Origin: CAZPQK01 sp964588695
Lineage (GTDB): Bacteria > Krumholzibacteriota > Krumholzibacteriia > WVZY01 > JAKEHA01
Assembly: GCA_964588695.1 (NCBI GenBank)
Contig: CAZPQK010000005.1
Location: 124,001-188,000 of the forward strand
Length of the DNA stretch: 64,000 bases
Direction of reading: 5' to 3'
A program made the translations under genes and the position numbers. The first letter of the stretch is position 1, and each line of letters opens with the position of its first letter. This document shows positions 1 through 9,253 of this stretch, in pieces. The notes beneath the pieces are model-generated. The model saw nothing but the letters and a program-made list of their open reading frames with translations. It searched no databases and had not been told where the DNA came from.

Positions 1-381
1 TTCGTCGCGAAGCTGCATGGCACGCGCGCGACTGCGGAAGTCCTGGTTGGTCCAATCGCGGTAGGTTGCGACCAGGCGCTGCGCGGCGGGGTTGCCCCCG
101 TTGTCGACGTGGACTTCGGCAACGAGTTCGGCAAACACCACGTTCTCTTCGGCGGCATCGGGCTGTTCGGGCCGAATCTGACACGCGATATCCAAAAGTT
201 GTGCGACGGCCGCGCCCACGACAGCGCGATGCGCAACGACGTACGCTTCGAACGCGGCGGGATCATCGCCAATCGATAGGGCATACGATTTGTCAATAAA
301 TTCGGTGGAGGGATCGGCTGCGGTGGAACTCGTGACGAGCGAAACGAGAGCGACGGCGATTAACAAAATCCGAGCAAACAT
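1..381 (-). CDS. Secreted protein of unknown function, N-terminal part (gene runs off the window)
   Basis: Read on the minus strand, an open frame begins at ATG 381-379, preceded by a GAGG ribosome-binding site, and continues without a stop past base 1, giving 127 visible residues. The N-terminus (MFARILLIAVALVSLVTSS) is a typical Sec signal peptide with likely cleavage after an ASTAA-like stretch (seen as STAAD). The mature part is acidic, Ala-rich and probably helical, and I recognise no domain. It could be the N-terminal region of a secreted repeat protein, but the C-terminus is missing. It points away from the lipoprotein genes that follow. Confidence 0.72.
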   Translation of the reverse strand, partial: MFARILLIAVALVSLVTSSTAADPSTEFIDKSYALSIGDDPAAFEAYVVAHRAVVGAAVAQLLDIACQIRPEQPDAAEENVVFAELVAEVHVDNGGNPAAQRLVATYRDWTNQDFRSRARAMQLRDE

Positions 382-730
382 ATAGACCTCATTAGATGAA
401 CAACCTGGTGTCCGGCTTTTGACGATTATTGGCCAGATGGCCTGCGCGCCTCAAGTGCGTTGTGCCGAAACCGCACATTTAGTGGGTTCGCACGAATTCA
501 ATCGTGAATTCGGCTTGTCGCACTCTCTTAAGGAAACACTGATGGTTAGCGATGAATGGAGTGGTGCGATTTGCACATAGCGTTCTCTATGCTGCCCCGG
601 CTAGTAGGCTATCGGTGAATTGCATGGACTTGGCCTTAAATAGGCTATACACTTCTGACTGATGGTTTGACCCGAGACACGGTTTCTTTCGCAGAATACC
701 TGTGCTGGGCAATGTGGGTAGGTGGATATC
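382..730. other. Intergenic region between divergent genes, with one perfect inverted repeat
   Basis: No convincing gene lies in these about 350 bases between the minus-strand secreted protein and the plus-strand lipoprotein pair, so both promoters should be here. A perfect 8-bp inverted repeat with a 4-base loop (cgaattca / tgaattcg) lies at 493-512 and could be an operator or a small hairpin. I could not identify a confident -35/-10 pair. Confidence 0.5.
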
Positions 731-1240
731 ATGCTAATTCTCATTTTGGGCCGGGTGCAACGCGCTCGAGTTCGGCTAGCAGTCGCTTTAGCCGCCGTAT
801 CGATGACCATCGCCTGTGGTGGCATCACTCCGCCGTTGGATGTTCCAACTCCTCCAGCAGAAATTTGCGCCGCTCCTTTTTCAGAAGGCTATTCCATAGC
901 GATGACCGTGGAATTGTGTGAGTCAGACCGATACAGCGGCAACGAAGTGGATGTAACCGTTAGGTATCGACTTGACAGCACCTTTCCGGGCTACGAATCG
1001 ATGCCGCATGTTATTACGGGACACATCGGACTTTTCGATAGCCCAAGATACTGGACAATTCTGGCCGGAGATACGAGTTGGACAGATACACTAGTCGTGG
1101 GCGGTGAAGCAAGCATCACGCTTACCACCCGTTTCGAGTCACAGGGGGAGACCCTCATCGACGTTTATGCTCGTGCCCCAGTCATTCCGGGCGGCGCTTG
1201 GGTTGTCGGTCGATTCGTTGAGTTGGTGACGGTGCGATGA
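731..1240 (+). CDS. Lipoprotein of unknown function (first of two tandem paralogues)
   Basis: The preferred start is ATG 731 because an AGGTGG ribosome-binding site lies 5 bases upstream; an in-frame GTG at 722 is the alternative. A basic n-region and hydrophobic stretch lead to a lipobox ending MTIAC-G, so this is a predicted lipoprotein of about 169 residues. The mature part is beta-rich with Ig-like character and no recognised catalytic motif. A segment reading GDTSWTDTLVVGG is echoed in the next gene (SDTSWTQALVNN), which suggests the two are paralogues. Its stop overlaps the next start by the ATGA arrangement, so the two are translationally coupled. They lie directly upstream of a large secreted metalloprotease. 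Confidence 0.75.
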   Translation: MLILILGRVQRARVRLAVALAAVSMTIACGGITPPLDVPTPPAEICAAPFSEGYSIAMTVELCESDRYSGNEVDVTVRYRLDSTFPGYESMPHVITGHIGLFDSPRYWTILAGDTSWTDTLVVGGEASITLTTRFESQGETLIDVYARAPVIPGGAWVVGRFVELVTVR

Positions 1241-1749
1241 TGAAGCGTGTGGGCCAGCCATTACCGTTGAGGCGCCTCCTACTATGTCTTATGGTTGGCA
1301 TCGGGCCACTTGTTTCGTGTGAAGAACCAAGCTCCCCGCGAATCCCACCAGAAATCTACTGCTTAGAGCGGGCCGATACCACCAAGTGGCTAAATGCTCG
1401 CTTTTTACTCTGCCCAAACCCACTCACCGCGACTGTCGCTGGCAACGTGGCGTTGTGGTACTCGTCCGCGGAAGTATGCGCAGTGTACCCGTGCACCACA
1501 GAGGTTGACGTACACGCAGCCTTCGATGGGGCTGGCGTAGTTTGGTCGGGCGCAGCTTCCGATACGTCCTGGACGCAAGCTCTGGTCAACAACACCGAAA
1601 CTTTTGCGCTTATCGAGTTCGTTCCCACGCAGGTGGGCTCAACCACAGTGACCTTTCATTTCTCCCGATCCGATACTACGCAGTACCTTACGTTAACGCT
1701 AACGGCATTTGCGGTTATCCAGGATCTGTCGCCTCGGTTTTATAAATAG
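1237..1749 (+). CDS. Lipoprotein of unknown function (second tandem paralogue)
   Basis: This 170-residue product starts at ATG 1237, overlapping the previous stop by ATGA. The N-terminus has positive charges, a hydrophobic stretch and a lipobox ending PLVS-C, followed by acidic and proline residues as in an exported lipoprotein. The mature domain looks like a single beta-sandwich and shares the DTSWT-containing stretch and general layout with the upstream lipoprotein. It ends 9 bases before the start of the 1524-residue secreted protein. A three-gene unit is therefore likely. These lipoproteins may assist that protein at the cell surface, but this is inference from position only. Confidence 0.78.
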   Translation: MMKRVGQPLPLRRLLLCLMVGIGPLVSCEEPSSPRIPPEIYCLERADTTKWLNARFLLCPNPLTATVAGNVALWYSSAEVCAVYPCTTEVDVHAAFDGAGVVWSGAASDTSWTQALVNNTETFALIEFVPTQVGSTTVTFHFSRSDTTQYLTLTLTAFAVIQDLSPRFYK

Positions 1750-1758
1750 GAGGAAATC

Positions 1759-4700
1759 GTGAGTCTTTCCCGCGCCGTGTTCAGCCTGTTGATTGTAATG
1801 ACGTTCCCGGGTGAATTGATAGCGGTTACCCCTCACGCACAGATTGCGATTAGCCTTAACGGAGTCGTTTCTCCCGGCGCCAGCTTCGACATAGTGTGCA
1901 ATCAAACTTCGCTTGATTCCATTGCTACCGCTTATGAGGTCAAGCTTATCTTGAACGGCGACATTGCTACAGCTGGCGGAGACTCGGTTGTTACGTGGAA
2001 CTCAACGCTGAGCGAGTCGCAGCCGGCCGCAACAGCGACGGCAGTACTCTCGGATGTAGAAGGTATTTCAATGGTCTCGGCAGAACTATGGGAGCCAGGG
2101 GCACTTTTTCCTTTAGCGAGAACTGACGTTTTCGTGTTCGTCTCACCGGATAGTTCAATCGCCGGACTTGTCCAAACACCGCAAGAACTTGCCGGGTTAT
2201 ATCCTCTAGGCAACCGCGAGTCAAGTCATTCAACGCAGTATGTAACCTTTCCGTTGTTCACCGGATACTATCCAGTTGAAGCGGGCGCGGTACCTGACTC
2301 GACGGGGGGTGTCACGGATTCGGATTTGTTCGCAGGCGATCGGCTGCTTGAGGCGCAGATATTGGTAAGAGGATTCGGCGAGGAGTTTCCACTTATAGGC
2401 GCAACTATTCTCATATATACGGACGAAAACCGCCTCTTCTGGGAGGAAGTCGCGGTAACCGATGATCAAGGCAGAATAAGTGTTTCCGTGCCGGGCTGGG
2501 AATCGGACGGTAGCCCACAAGACTACGTGCTGCGAATTCGAATGTCTAACTCGGTCGTCATGGCCACGATTGATGGTGATGTAGTCGATATCTGGACCCA
2601 CGCGCGAGAAGTACAACCTACTGCGGAGACAATTCCCTGGGGAAGCTTCACTTTAGATAGGGCCGAAGAGTTTGTAATCGCGCGCGTGTTTAGAACCATT
2701 ACCAGAACAGAAATGAACATGATGTCAGTTCTAGCTTCGCAGGGGCGCCCGTACTTTACGACCGGGGTGGTAGAAGCGAGAGTGGAGACTGTGTCGGGTT
2801 CGCCCAGTCACTATGAAGCAAACGCGGATAGAATAACTATTAACCCGACAGACTTTCGAGAAGTGACCACAATCGGCCACGAATGGGGCCATTGGGTAAT
2901 GGACGATATGCGGGCGATGAATAGCGGGACCTGTCCTGAGGAAGGGCATCAACTCAATGGTATTTACGGCCACGACTGCGCATGGTCCGAGGGGGGCGCT
3001 TCTTGGTTTGCGATCGTGTTTCGAGCGGACGGGTGGCGAGGCTTTTGGACACAAAACGGAGGATTCTTCTCAGTGGAGTGTATCTCATTTCTTGCCTCAA
3101 TCTCCACTGCCGACTCTCAGGGTAACGAGGGACTCATCTTGCAGGCTCTCTGGGATCTCTCTGACCCGTCCGAACCCAGTGAGGTGGTTTGCGGTGTCAA
3201 TGCTGATGGAGCCGACTTGTTCGGCGGAAACGAGGCAGACGTCGTCCACACGATGGCAAGGATGGGTGTTGCTCCTAACCACTATACTCCCAACACTATC
3301 TCGAAGTTCTGGTACTTCTGGCTGATTGAGGGTTACGACCCTCACGAAAGCGTCCATTCACTACTACTGAATCGCATAGATTTCAATGATACGCCGGTGT
3401 GGAACTCTACACCGCCTAATCTTGAAGTATGCGCGGATGAGTGGGGTATGCTAGACCTAAGGCCGTTCGCATCCGATGGTCTAAGTAACGATGCACAATT
3501 GACCTTCTCAGTAAACTCAAATTCAAACACAGACTTACAAGCGTCTATAAGCGGGGGATATCTGGAATTCACCACGCCCGCAAACGCTGGTTCTAGCATT
3601 TTGACGGTACTGGTGTCTGACGGACTTCGCACGGCGATTTCACCGACGTTTGAAATCTCTTGGGAGGATCAGGTAACCGTTTCAAACCTAAGTTCTTCTT
3701 CCGCTACCACGGTTACCGGCTGGTTCTCGATTACTGGCTCTGTTGCCTCGTGTACGGACAGCGTCAGTTGCGAGTGGGGTGCGGGAGCCAGTCCGACAGA
3801 GTGGTTCGACACTGGGTTCGATTTCCTAGGTACGACGGCGCCGTACGAGGGAGCAATCCTACGCTGGAACACGGGTGTTGTCACAGAAGGAGTCCATACG
3901 CTGAGGCTGCGCGCTCATTTTGGTACACCATCGCAGGACGTTGTAGTTGGTATCTACGAAGTGTTCGTTGACCACAATAGCGGAGTTGTTGGGACCGGAG
4001 CACTCCCCACATTAGAAGATGGAATTGCGTGGGCTCAGCCAGGAGATACACTGTTTGTTGGTTCCGAAACGTACCTTGGCAATTTTGATCTGAACAACAA
4101 TATAGTTATCGTCGGCATGGGGGCCACTTTTGTTGCCGACGGATACGGAGCCGTACTCGACATATCCGCCACAGAGTACCCCGTAAGACTTGAAGGAATA
4201 AGCTTCGAGAGAACGCAAGGTTCTAGCGGGGGGCAGTTCGACTACGGGTTGCTTGCTTACAATGCTATTGTCATAGCCAAGAACTGTGCGTTCTCGGGAC
4301 ACACTGCCGATCTTGGAGCAGCGGTTCACTTGAAGGCAAGTGGGTACCCAGTAGCTTCCGTTTTTGAAAACTGTAGTTTTACCAGCAACAACGTTGGGAC
4401 GAGTAACAAAGACGCTGTTCTGTACTACGAAGGGCCTGGCAAGCTAGTCGTCGACAACTGCTCGTTCGAAGACAACAGAGTTGAGGCTAGCGTTCCGGCG
4501 CAATCCGGCTTCGGTGTACTATATGCTAACGGTGCGTCTGAAGTGAATATTTTCAATTCTAGATTCGTCAACAATGACTCGCATACGGGTTACGCGACCC
4601 TGGTGTTCTCGGACGCTGACACGACAGTCGTAAGCGAATGTTTGTTTGCCGACAATTCGTCCTCGTTCACGCTGCTTAGCGGTACCGTCGCTGCAACGTC

Positions 4701-6333
4701 AGCGGCGTTAGTTAGCGGTTGTACGTTTGCCAACAACACTAGCAACGAAACCAGTGCAAAAATCGCGGCAGCAAACGTGACGGAAGTCGTAGACATTATA
4801 GTGGCGAATTGTGCTGGCTCAATTTCATATTCCGGCGCATCCGTTACCAACGCCGTTGTGTTCAATAATGCGTCTGGATACGCGGACGATGCATACTGGG
4901 TGGCCAACGGCACAAACGTTATAAACGAAGATCCTCTGTTCTGCGATTCTGCCAATGCCGACTATAGTATTTCGGCAATATCACCAGCAGCCAGTTTGCC
5001 AACGTTTGGATACATCATCGGCAGCGAACCAATCGGTTGTGCACCTGCAATCGCCTCCACATGGACGCCAACCACACTGGGCGCGTTGCCGCCCGATACA
5101 GTAATCGTTGGTTGCCCGTGTCGGGGCGACGGTGGATCCTACGGCGGCGAAGGCGAGATTGTGGTACTACAACAATCAGCGTCGTCACTTGGTCGGGAGG
5201 TACCCGCTGCAGAACTCTCGATGAGTTTCTCCATGAGTTTAGTGGGTCAGGATCCGGGCGATGGTTTTATTGCCTTGACGCCATCTGGTCTAATTCAGGG
5301 CAATCAGGATATGAGCGCGGCGACCTCCTGGATCTCGAACCTAGCTACGTTAGGTCTGGGTGGAATTGGCGAGCTTACGATAAGCGGTACGGCCAACGAC
5401 TATCCAGTCGGCCAGCCGTATGTTGTCGAGCTGCGTTCGCCGGATTCTAACGGGGACGGACAGGTCAACGTGGTTGACTTTAGCCGATTCGGACAGGCCT
5501 ACCCGCCAAACAGCTACAACAAATGGTACGACTATGATGGCGACGGCCAAGTCAACTTGGTCGACAATAGTATTTTTGGTGAACAGTATGGGTGCGTTGC
5601 CCAAGGTACGGAAGTGCGCCAACCTCAATCGATTTCTATAGACGTTGTGTTGGATTATCTTGAAGTTGTATTGTCGCCCGCTGAGCGCGAGCTTCATGTA
5701 ACCGTAAGACTTGAAAACGCATCGCCATTTACGACAATGTGTTTTGCGCTGCTAAACGAAAACCCGCAGCTAGCGTTTAGTTCCTGGGGGAAAGACCAGA
5801 GCCTTGATGGGCTCGCGCTAGCAAGTTCAGTAACTCGGTCTGAACAATCAGAGATTTTCATGGGGATAATTCCTAGTACGACGAGCTCTTCAATGACGAT
5901 TGGAACGGCCGTTTTTGACGTAGTTGGGCTAGACCCAATCGCGCTTGCTCCGGGAGACTTCGGACTAACCATTGGGGAAGTGCTAACTGAGGGCAACGAA
6001 AGGCGTCGTTTAGCGCAGGTAAATGTCGACAATGCTCGACCAATAGCGCGGCAGCTAACCAATGCGCTCTCCCAGAATTATCCGAACCCATTCAATCCCA
6101 AGACAACTATTGCGTTCTCGCTTCGTGAACAAGGCCAAGTGAGTCTAAATATCTATGATGTAAAAGGTAGATTAGTTCGAACGCTAGTTGATCGCAGATT
6201 GGATGCTAACCTGCATAGAGTAGAGTGGGACGGCCTCGGAAATAACGGCTCTCCAGTCTCCTCGGGCATGTACTTCTACAGAATCAAAGCTGGGGATTTC
6301 ACGCAAACTAGGAAAATGTTGCTGCTGAAGTGA
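1759..6333 (+). CDS. Very large secreted metalloprotease-like protein with beta-helix, dockerin-like repeats and C-terminal sorting-type domain
   Basis: The 1524-residue product starts at GTG 1759 behind a strong AGGAGG site and has a Sec signal peptide. Visible layout: an N-terminal beta-rich region; a zinc-metalloprotease signature HEWGH at residues 374-378; a cadherin/Ig-like stretch about 560-740; a right-handed parallel beta-helix region about 750-1080 with repeated 'NCxF..N' strands; two calcium-loop, dockerin-type segments (DSNGDGQVN at 1229, DYDGDGQVN at 1258); a cohesin-like region; and a terminal domain beginning NYPNPFNP at 1440 and ending in MLLLK. Such C-terminal domains are annotated as FlgD-like or type IX secretion sorting signals. 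It is probably exported to or beyond the outer membrane to degrade or bind protein or polysaccharide. The substrate is unknown. Local base composition is lower in GC than the core genes. Confidence 0.85.
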   Translation: MSLSRAVFSLLIVMTFPGELIAVTPHAQIAISLNGVVSPGASFDIVCNQTSLDSIATAYEVKLILNGDIATAGGDSVVTWNSTLSESQPAATATAVLSDVEGISMVSAELWEPGALFPLARTDVFVFVSPDSSIAGLVQTPQELAGLYPLGNRESSHSTQYVTFPLFTGYYPVEAGAVPDSTGGVTDSDLFAGDRLLEAQILVRGFGEEFPLIGATILIYTDENRLFWEEVAVTDDQGRISVSVPGWESDGSPQDYVLRIRMSNSVVMATIDGDVVDIWTHAREVQPTAETIPWGSFTLDRAEEFVIARVFRTITRTEMNMMSVLASQGRPYFTTGVVEARVETVSGSPSHYEANADRITINPTDFREVTTIGHEWGHWVMDDMRAMNSGTCPEEGHQLNGIYGHDCAWSEGGASWFAIVFRADGWRGFWTQNGGFFSVECISFLASISTADSQGNEGLILQALWDLSDPSEPSEVVCGVNADGADLFGGNEADVVHTMARMGVAPNHYTPNTISKFWYFWLIEGYDPHESVHSLLLNRIDFNDTPVWNSTPPNLEVCADEWGMLDLRPFASDGLSNDAQLTFSVNSNSNTDLQASISGGYLEFTTPANAGSSILTVLVSDGLRTAISPTFEISWEDQVTVSNLSSSSATTVTGWFSITGSVASCTDSVSCEWGAGASPTEWFDTGFDFLGTTAPYEGAILRWNTGVVTEGVHTLRLRAHFGTPSQDVVVGIYEVFVDHNSGVVGTGALPTLEDGIAWAQPGDTLFVGSETYLGNFDLNNNIVIVGMGATFVADGYGAVLDISATEYPVRLEGISFERTQGSSGGQFDYGLLAYNAIVIAKNCAFSGHTADLGAAVHLKASGYPVASVFENCSFTSNNVGTSNKDAVLYYEGPGKLVVDNCSFEDNRVEASVPAQSGFGVLYANGASEVNIFNSRFVNNDSHTGYATLVFSDADTTVVSECLFADNSSSFTLLSGTVAATSAALVSGCTFANNTSNETSAKIAAANVTEVVDIIVANCAGSISYSGASVTNAVVFNNASGYADDAYWVANGTNVINEDPLFCDSANADYSISAISPAASLPTFGYIIGSEPIGCAPAIASTWTPTTLGALPPDTVIVGCPCRGDGGSYGGEGEIVVLQQSASSLGREVPAAELSMSFSMSLVGQDPGDGFIALTPSGLIQGNQDMSAATSWISNLATLGLGGIGELTISGTANDYPVGQPYVVELRSPDSNGDGQVNVVDFSRFGQAYPPNSYNKWYDYDGDGQVNLVDNSIFGEQYGCVAQGTEVRQPQSISIDVVLDYLEVVLSPAERELHVTVRLENASPFTTMCFALLNENPQLAFSSWGKDQSLDGLALASSVTRSEQSEIFMGIIPSTTSSSMTIGTAVFDVVGLDPIALAPGDFGLTIGEVLTEGNERRRLAQVNVDNARPIARQLTNALSQNYPNPFNPKTTIAFSLREQGQVSLNIYDVKGRLVRTLVDRRLDANLHRVEWDGLGNNGSPVSSGMYFYRIKAGDFTQTRKMLLLK

Positions 6334-6556
6334 AATGGAAACGGCTGAGCCAACTTGATTGATTAGGTTGTTACCTGATTTCAAAATGTCGAGAGGAGCG
6401 CGGTGCCGACGATATATCAGACTGATATTCGCGTGTTGGTTAACGCATTCGCATGTTTTCGTCTGGAGCGCTCCCTCTAGAGTCGTGGGCTAGAGCTGTA
6501 ACTCACGCCACATACTTCAGCCGGAGATCCTCCTCTCGACCAAGTCCTTTTGTTGG
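6334..6556. other. Intergenic region downstream of the large protease
   Basis: No gene is seen between the protease stop and the end of the IS110 remnant. A 7-bp palindrome (atatcag, one base, ctgatat) lies at 6414-6428. No clear terminator was found for the protease gene. Confidence 0.35.
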
Positions 6557-7251
6557 TTACGTCTGCGGCGGCGCGATGAGGGCCGCCCAGATAACGCCGC
6601 ACAGTTCGCGGGCGGCGGTCGCAGTGACGTTGACATGCTTGCCGCGAGCGAGCAGATGGTTCAACGTTTGCACCGACGGTGTTGTGCCTAGAGAGCGATG
6701 GCAAACACCTGGGGAGCTTGTCCCTGTCGGCGACGATTGAGCACGAGGTTGGCGCCGCTGCGGTGGTGAAGCGGCTTAGACAAGAAGCTGGCCGGCGTAA
6801 GTGTTGCCCGCTTTGGTAATGGGCCCCCGCCTTTGCACCGCGCCAGAAGATCGTTCGCTGGGGACAAGGCCGAGGTAGGCAGCGAGTTGACGCGGCGATT
6901 CGAAGCGTCGTGGGTCACCGACCTCACAGAGGATGGTCATGACGGTGAGGGCCTCAATGCCGCGGAAGCAGCATAGGGCTTCGGCGGCTGGATGATAGGT
7001 CGGCGATTGTGCGACGACATCGCTGTGAAAGCCGTGGTCCTTAGGCTCGCGGTGAAGGACGGACCCGGCATCACAAGCTTTGTAACAAGCGCGGACCGTC
7101 GCCTTGGTTGCGAGGCGACGAAACAGGTGACGAACCTTCATAAGGTCAACACTGGGCCGGACGATCTCTGCAGGGTCACGCCGGGGTTACGGAAGGCCGC
7201 GGTAATGGAATCTTGATAAACATCAAGACCAACACGGATACACTTATTTAT
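6557..7251 (-). pseudogene. Decayed IS110-family transposase
   Basis: On the minus strand, pieces of an IS110/IS116/IS902 transposase appear in order but in different frames. First comes an N-terminal RVGLDVYQDSITAAF stretch (about 7236-7192), which carries the DEDD-type first Asp. A stop/frameshift follows at about 7140. Next is a segment from VRHLF to SDVVAQSP, joined directly to the C-terminal Tnp_20 domain (CCFRGIEALTVMTILCEVGD ... AAYLGLVPSE), and finally frameshifted remnants ending NVTATAARELCGVIWAA. The total of about 700 bp against roughly 1.1 kb for intact members implies that the middle is deleted. Several stops and frameshifts make it inactive. IS110 elements normally lack terminal inverted repeats, so the element ends cannot be set. 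Confidence 0.85.
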
Positions 7252-7551
7252 GGCTGAACCTCCAAAGTGCTTGAGCGGTTGATACCTATTCATGTGGCTC
7301 TAGTCGACGGCACTCCCGCCGACCAACCCACGATAAGCGGATGGTTCAGCCGTTTCGATATGGTCTAGCCTGCCGTGTATCGGAGAATCTATCGACGGTC
7401 GTGCGTTGGAATCATCAACCCTCTTACGATGCTTGCTAACGACCCAAACTCACCCTGTTCGATCTCTCAAACGCCACGAAGCCGGGCGAGGTCGAGCTCC
7501 CGGCTTCGTGGGTGAGGGCGCTAGCGCCCGTCTACAGCGGTTTCTTCCCCT
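7252..7551. other. Intergenic region between IS remnant and cytolysin-like gene
   Basis: These 300 bases carry no gene that I can support. The right-hand part contains two strong hairpins, listed separately. The rest may be residual flanking sequence of the decayed insertion element. Confidence 0.4.
7475..7529 (-). terminator. Two tandem hairpins downstream of the cytolysin-like gene
   Basis: A 12-bp perfect stem (7475-7486 pairing with 7499-7510) is followed by a second perfect palindrome gggcgctagcgccc at 7516-7529. They lie 22-77 bases past the stop of the minus-strand cytolysin-like gene. The T-run after the outer stem is short (gttt), so termination strength is uncertain. Confidence 0.5.
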
Positions 7552-9171
7552 CTACGGCTCGATCTCGCGCTTGATGCGGTAGTTCACCTGCAGGCCACAC
7601 GGTTCATACACGTTGTTGGTTTGGGTATCCAGGTGGGCGAACGCATGAGGGTTGTCCTCAAAATCAAAAGGAAAGTCTAACCAGGTCGTTTTGCTCCAGC
7701 CACTAAGCCCCGTTGTCGAATTGCCGTAGCAGTTGGTGTCGAACCGCAGCCGCGTGTTTTCGTCGGCGTCGACGGTAAAGATGATCTGGCGGTAGATGTC
7801 CGCTAGTTCGTCTTTGGTCCACGGCGTCGAGTTGGGAATGTGCAGAAGCGTGTAAGAGTCCACGTACTGCGTGCCCTGGTAGACACTCACAAATGTTTCT
7901 ACGTCGAAGCGGTCTTCGTTTTCGCAGCCGGTGATGATGTCTATGCCGTCGACTTCCACTGTGAACCGCAAGTTATTGACCGGCTCGCAGGTGCGAATCC
8001 GAAACTTGGTGGCATCGCCAATGACCGCGGCAGTGCGGTTCTTCAAGTCGTTGATTCGGTACGAGAGCGGAACCGCGGTGGTCGCGGGCGCTGGCTGCAA
8101 GAATGCGCCGTAGTCACCGTTCTTGATCGCGGCCGCGATTGCGTCTGCGGCCTGCAATTGGGTACCGCCAAACACCTGAACTCGCACGATCGAGTTCGAC
8201 ACGATCGACTGTTGTTGATCGCTAATCGAGCCGCTACCCGACCAGAAGCCATACGAGGCGTCCAGGGCGGCCTGCAGCTCGCTGGCGCTTTGCACTTCGG
8301 TTGACGTCATCGTGTACACGACCATCCGACCGTAGGTCACCGACTGCACGTAGCACGGCTGGTTGCCGGCGCCCATTGTTCCTAACTCACGCTGCCGGTC
8401 AAACTCGGCTTCGGTAACGTCGTTGGCAAAGAACATCGAAGGCTCGGCGATGGCGTCGTCGGCGAATGAAATTGTGTACATGGGCTGCATCAGACGAACC
8501 ATGACGGAGTGAGAGCGCACGCTTGACGTTTGGCTGAACGCCCCGCTTACCGATCCACTTGCAAACACAGCGCTGTAGCTGAGCGAGAAACCGGCGTTCA
8601 TCATCGATTGTTCAAAAGAATGTGCGATCTCGTTAACAAACGTCATGTTTGCGGGCACTACATCGAGGTTGCCCAGACGCGTGTCGGCCGCGCGTTGCAA
8701 TGCGGCGATGGCGTCCTGGATCGACGCACTGTTCGGCGCCTCCACCCGGCGCGACGGATCGTCGAGCGCGAGGTTGATCGAAATCTCCAGGGGAGAGCGA
8801 CGCAGCCCGATGGTGGACAGCGAACCGTCGCGGACTCCTCGCCCCTGCACTAGCATGCCCGGCTTAAGCGCGGTGGCGTTGGCTCCCACTGCGAGAATAC
8901 TCGAGAAGTTTTTCTTCAAGTCGTATTCAATAACCTCGCACCTGTAGTACTGTGAGTCCTCCAGCGATTCCTCGTCTTCCATCGGCAGCGGTGGTTCTTC
9001 CACATCGCTCGGGACTTCCCAATCGGGGAGGGTATTGACAAAGTCATTGATCTCCGTCGGCGAAACCGGCGGAGTGGTGTCGGCGGTGTCCTCCACCTGA
9101 TTGCTTTCGCAACCGGCGAACACCAGGGCGGCGATTAGCGCCGCGCAAATTATTTGAATTTGGGCTTTCAT
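7552..9171 (-). CDS. Cholesterol-dependent-cytolysin-like (thiol-activated cytolysin family) lipoprotein
   Basis: The 539-residue product starts at ATG 9171-9169 behind AAGGAGG. The N-terminus has a lipobox (VFAG-C21), so it is a predicted lipoprotein. Family hallmarks: EINDFVNTLPDW near the N-terminus; a LKPGML/PLEISINLALDD region; NSASIQDAIAAL; a membrane-insertion core with YGRMVVYTM at 280-288; and PLSYRINDLKNRTAAV ending the core. These match domains 1-3 of pore-forming thiol-activated cytolysins. The usual C-terminal Trp-rich undecapeptide that recognises sterol is absent. Instead there is a C-terminal domain of about 150 residues with four cysteines. It may therefore bind another ligand. 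Lipidation is unusual for a secreted toxin and may hold it on the producer's surface. Function as a pore-former is inferred from family. Confidence 0.82.
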   Translation of the reverse strand: MKAQIQIICAALIAALVFAGCESNQVEDTADTTPPVSPTEINDFVNTLPDWEVPSDVEEPPLPMEDEESLEDSQYYRCEVIEYDLKKNFSSILAVGANATALKPGMLVQGRGVRDGSLSTIGLRRSPLEISINLALDDPSRRVEAPNSASIQDAIAALQRAADTRLGNLDVVPANMTFVNEIAHSFEQSMMNAGFSLSYSAVFASGSVSGAFSQTSSVRSHSVMVRLMQPMYTISFADDAIAEPSMFFANDVTEAEFDRQRELGTMGAGNQPCYVQSVTYGRMVVYTMTSTEVQSASELQAALDASYGFWSGSGSISDQQQSIVSNSIVRVQVFGGTQLQAADAIAAAIKNGDYGAFLQPAPATTAVPLSYRINDLKNRTAAVIGDATKFRIRTCEPVNNLRFTVEVDGIDIITGCENEDRFDVETFVSVYQGTQYVDSYTLLHIPNSTPWTKDELADIYRQIIFTVDADENTRLRFDTNCYGNSTTGLSGWSKTTWLDFPFDFEDNPHAFAHLDTQTNNVYEPCGLQVNYRIKREIEP

Positions 9172-9253
9172 GATCGACCTCCTTGGGCGTATTGAGCCTC
9201 ATGGGATAACGCCGGGTTTTTGCCCTTGGGCGATCACGGGGTAGGACTTTTTT

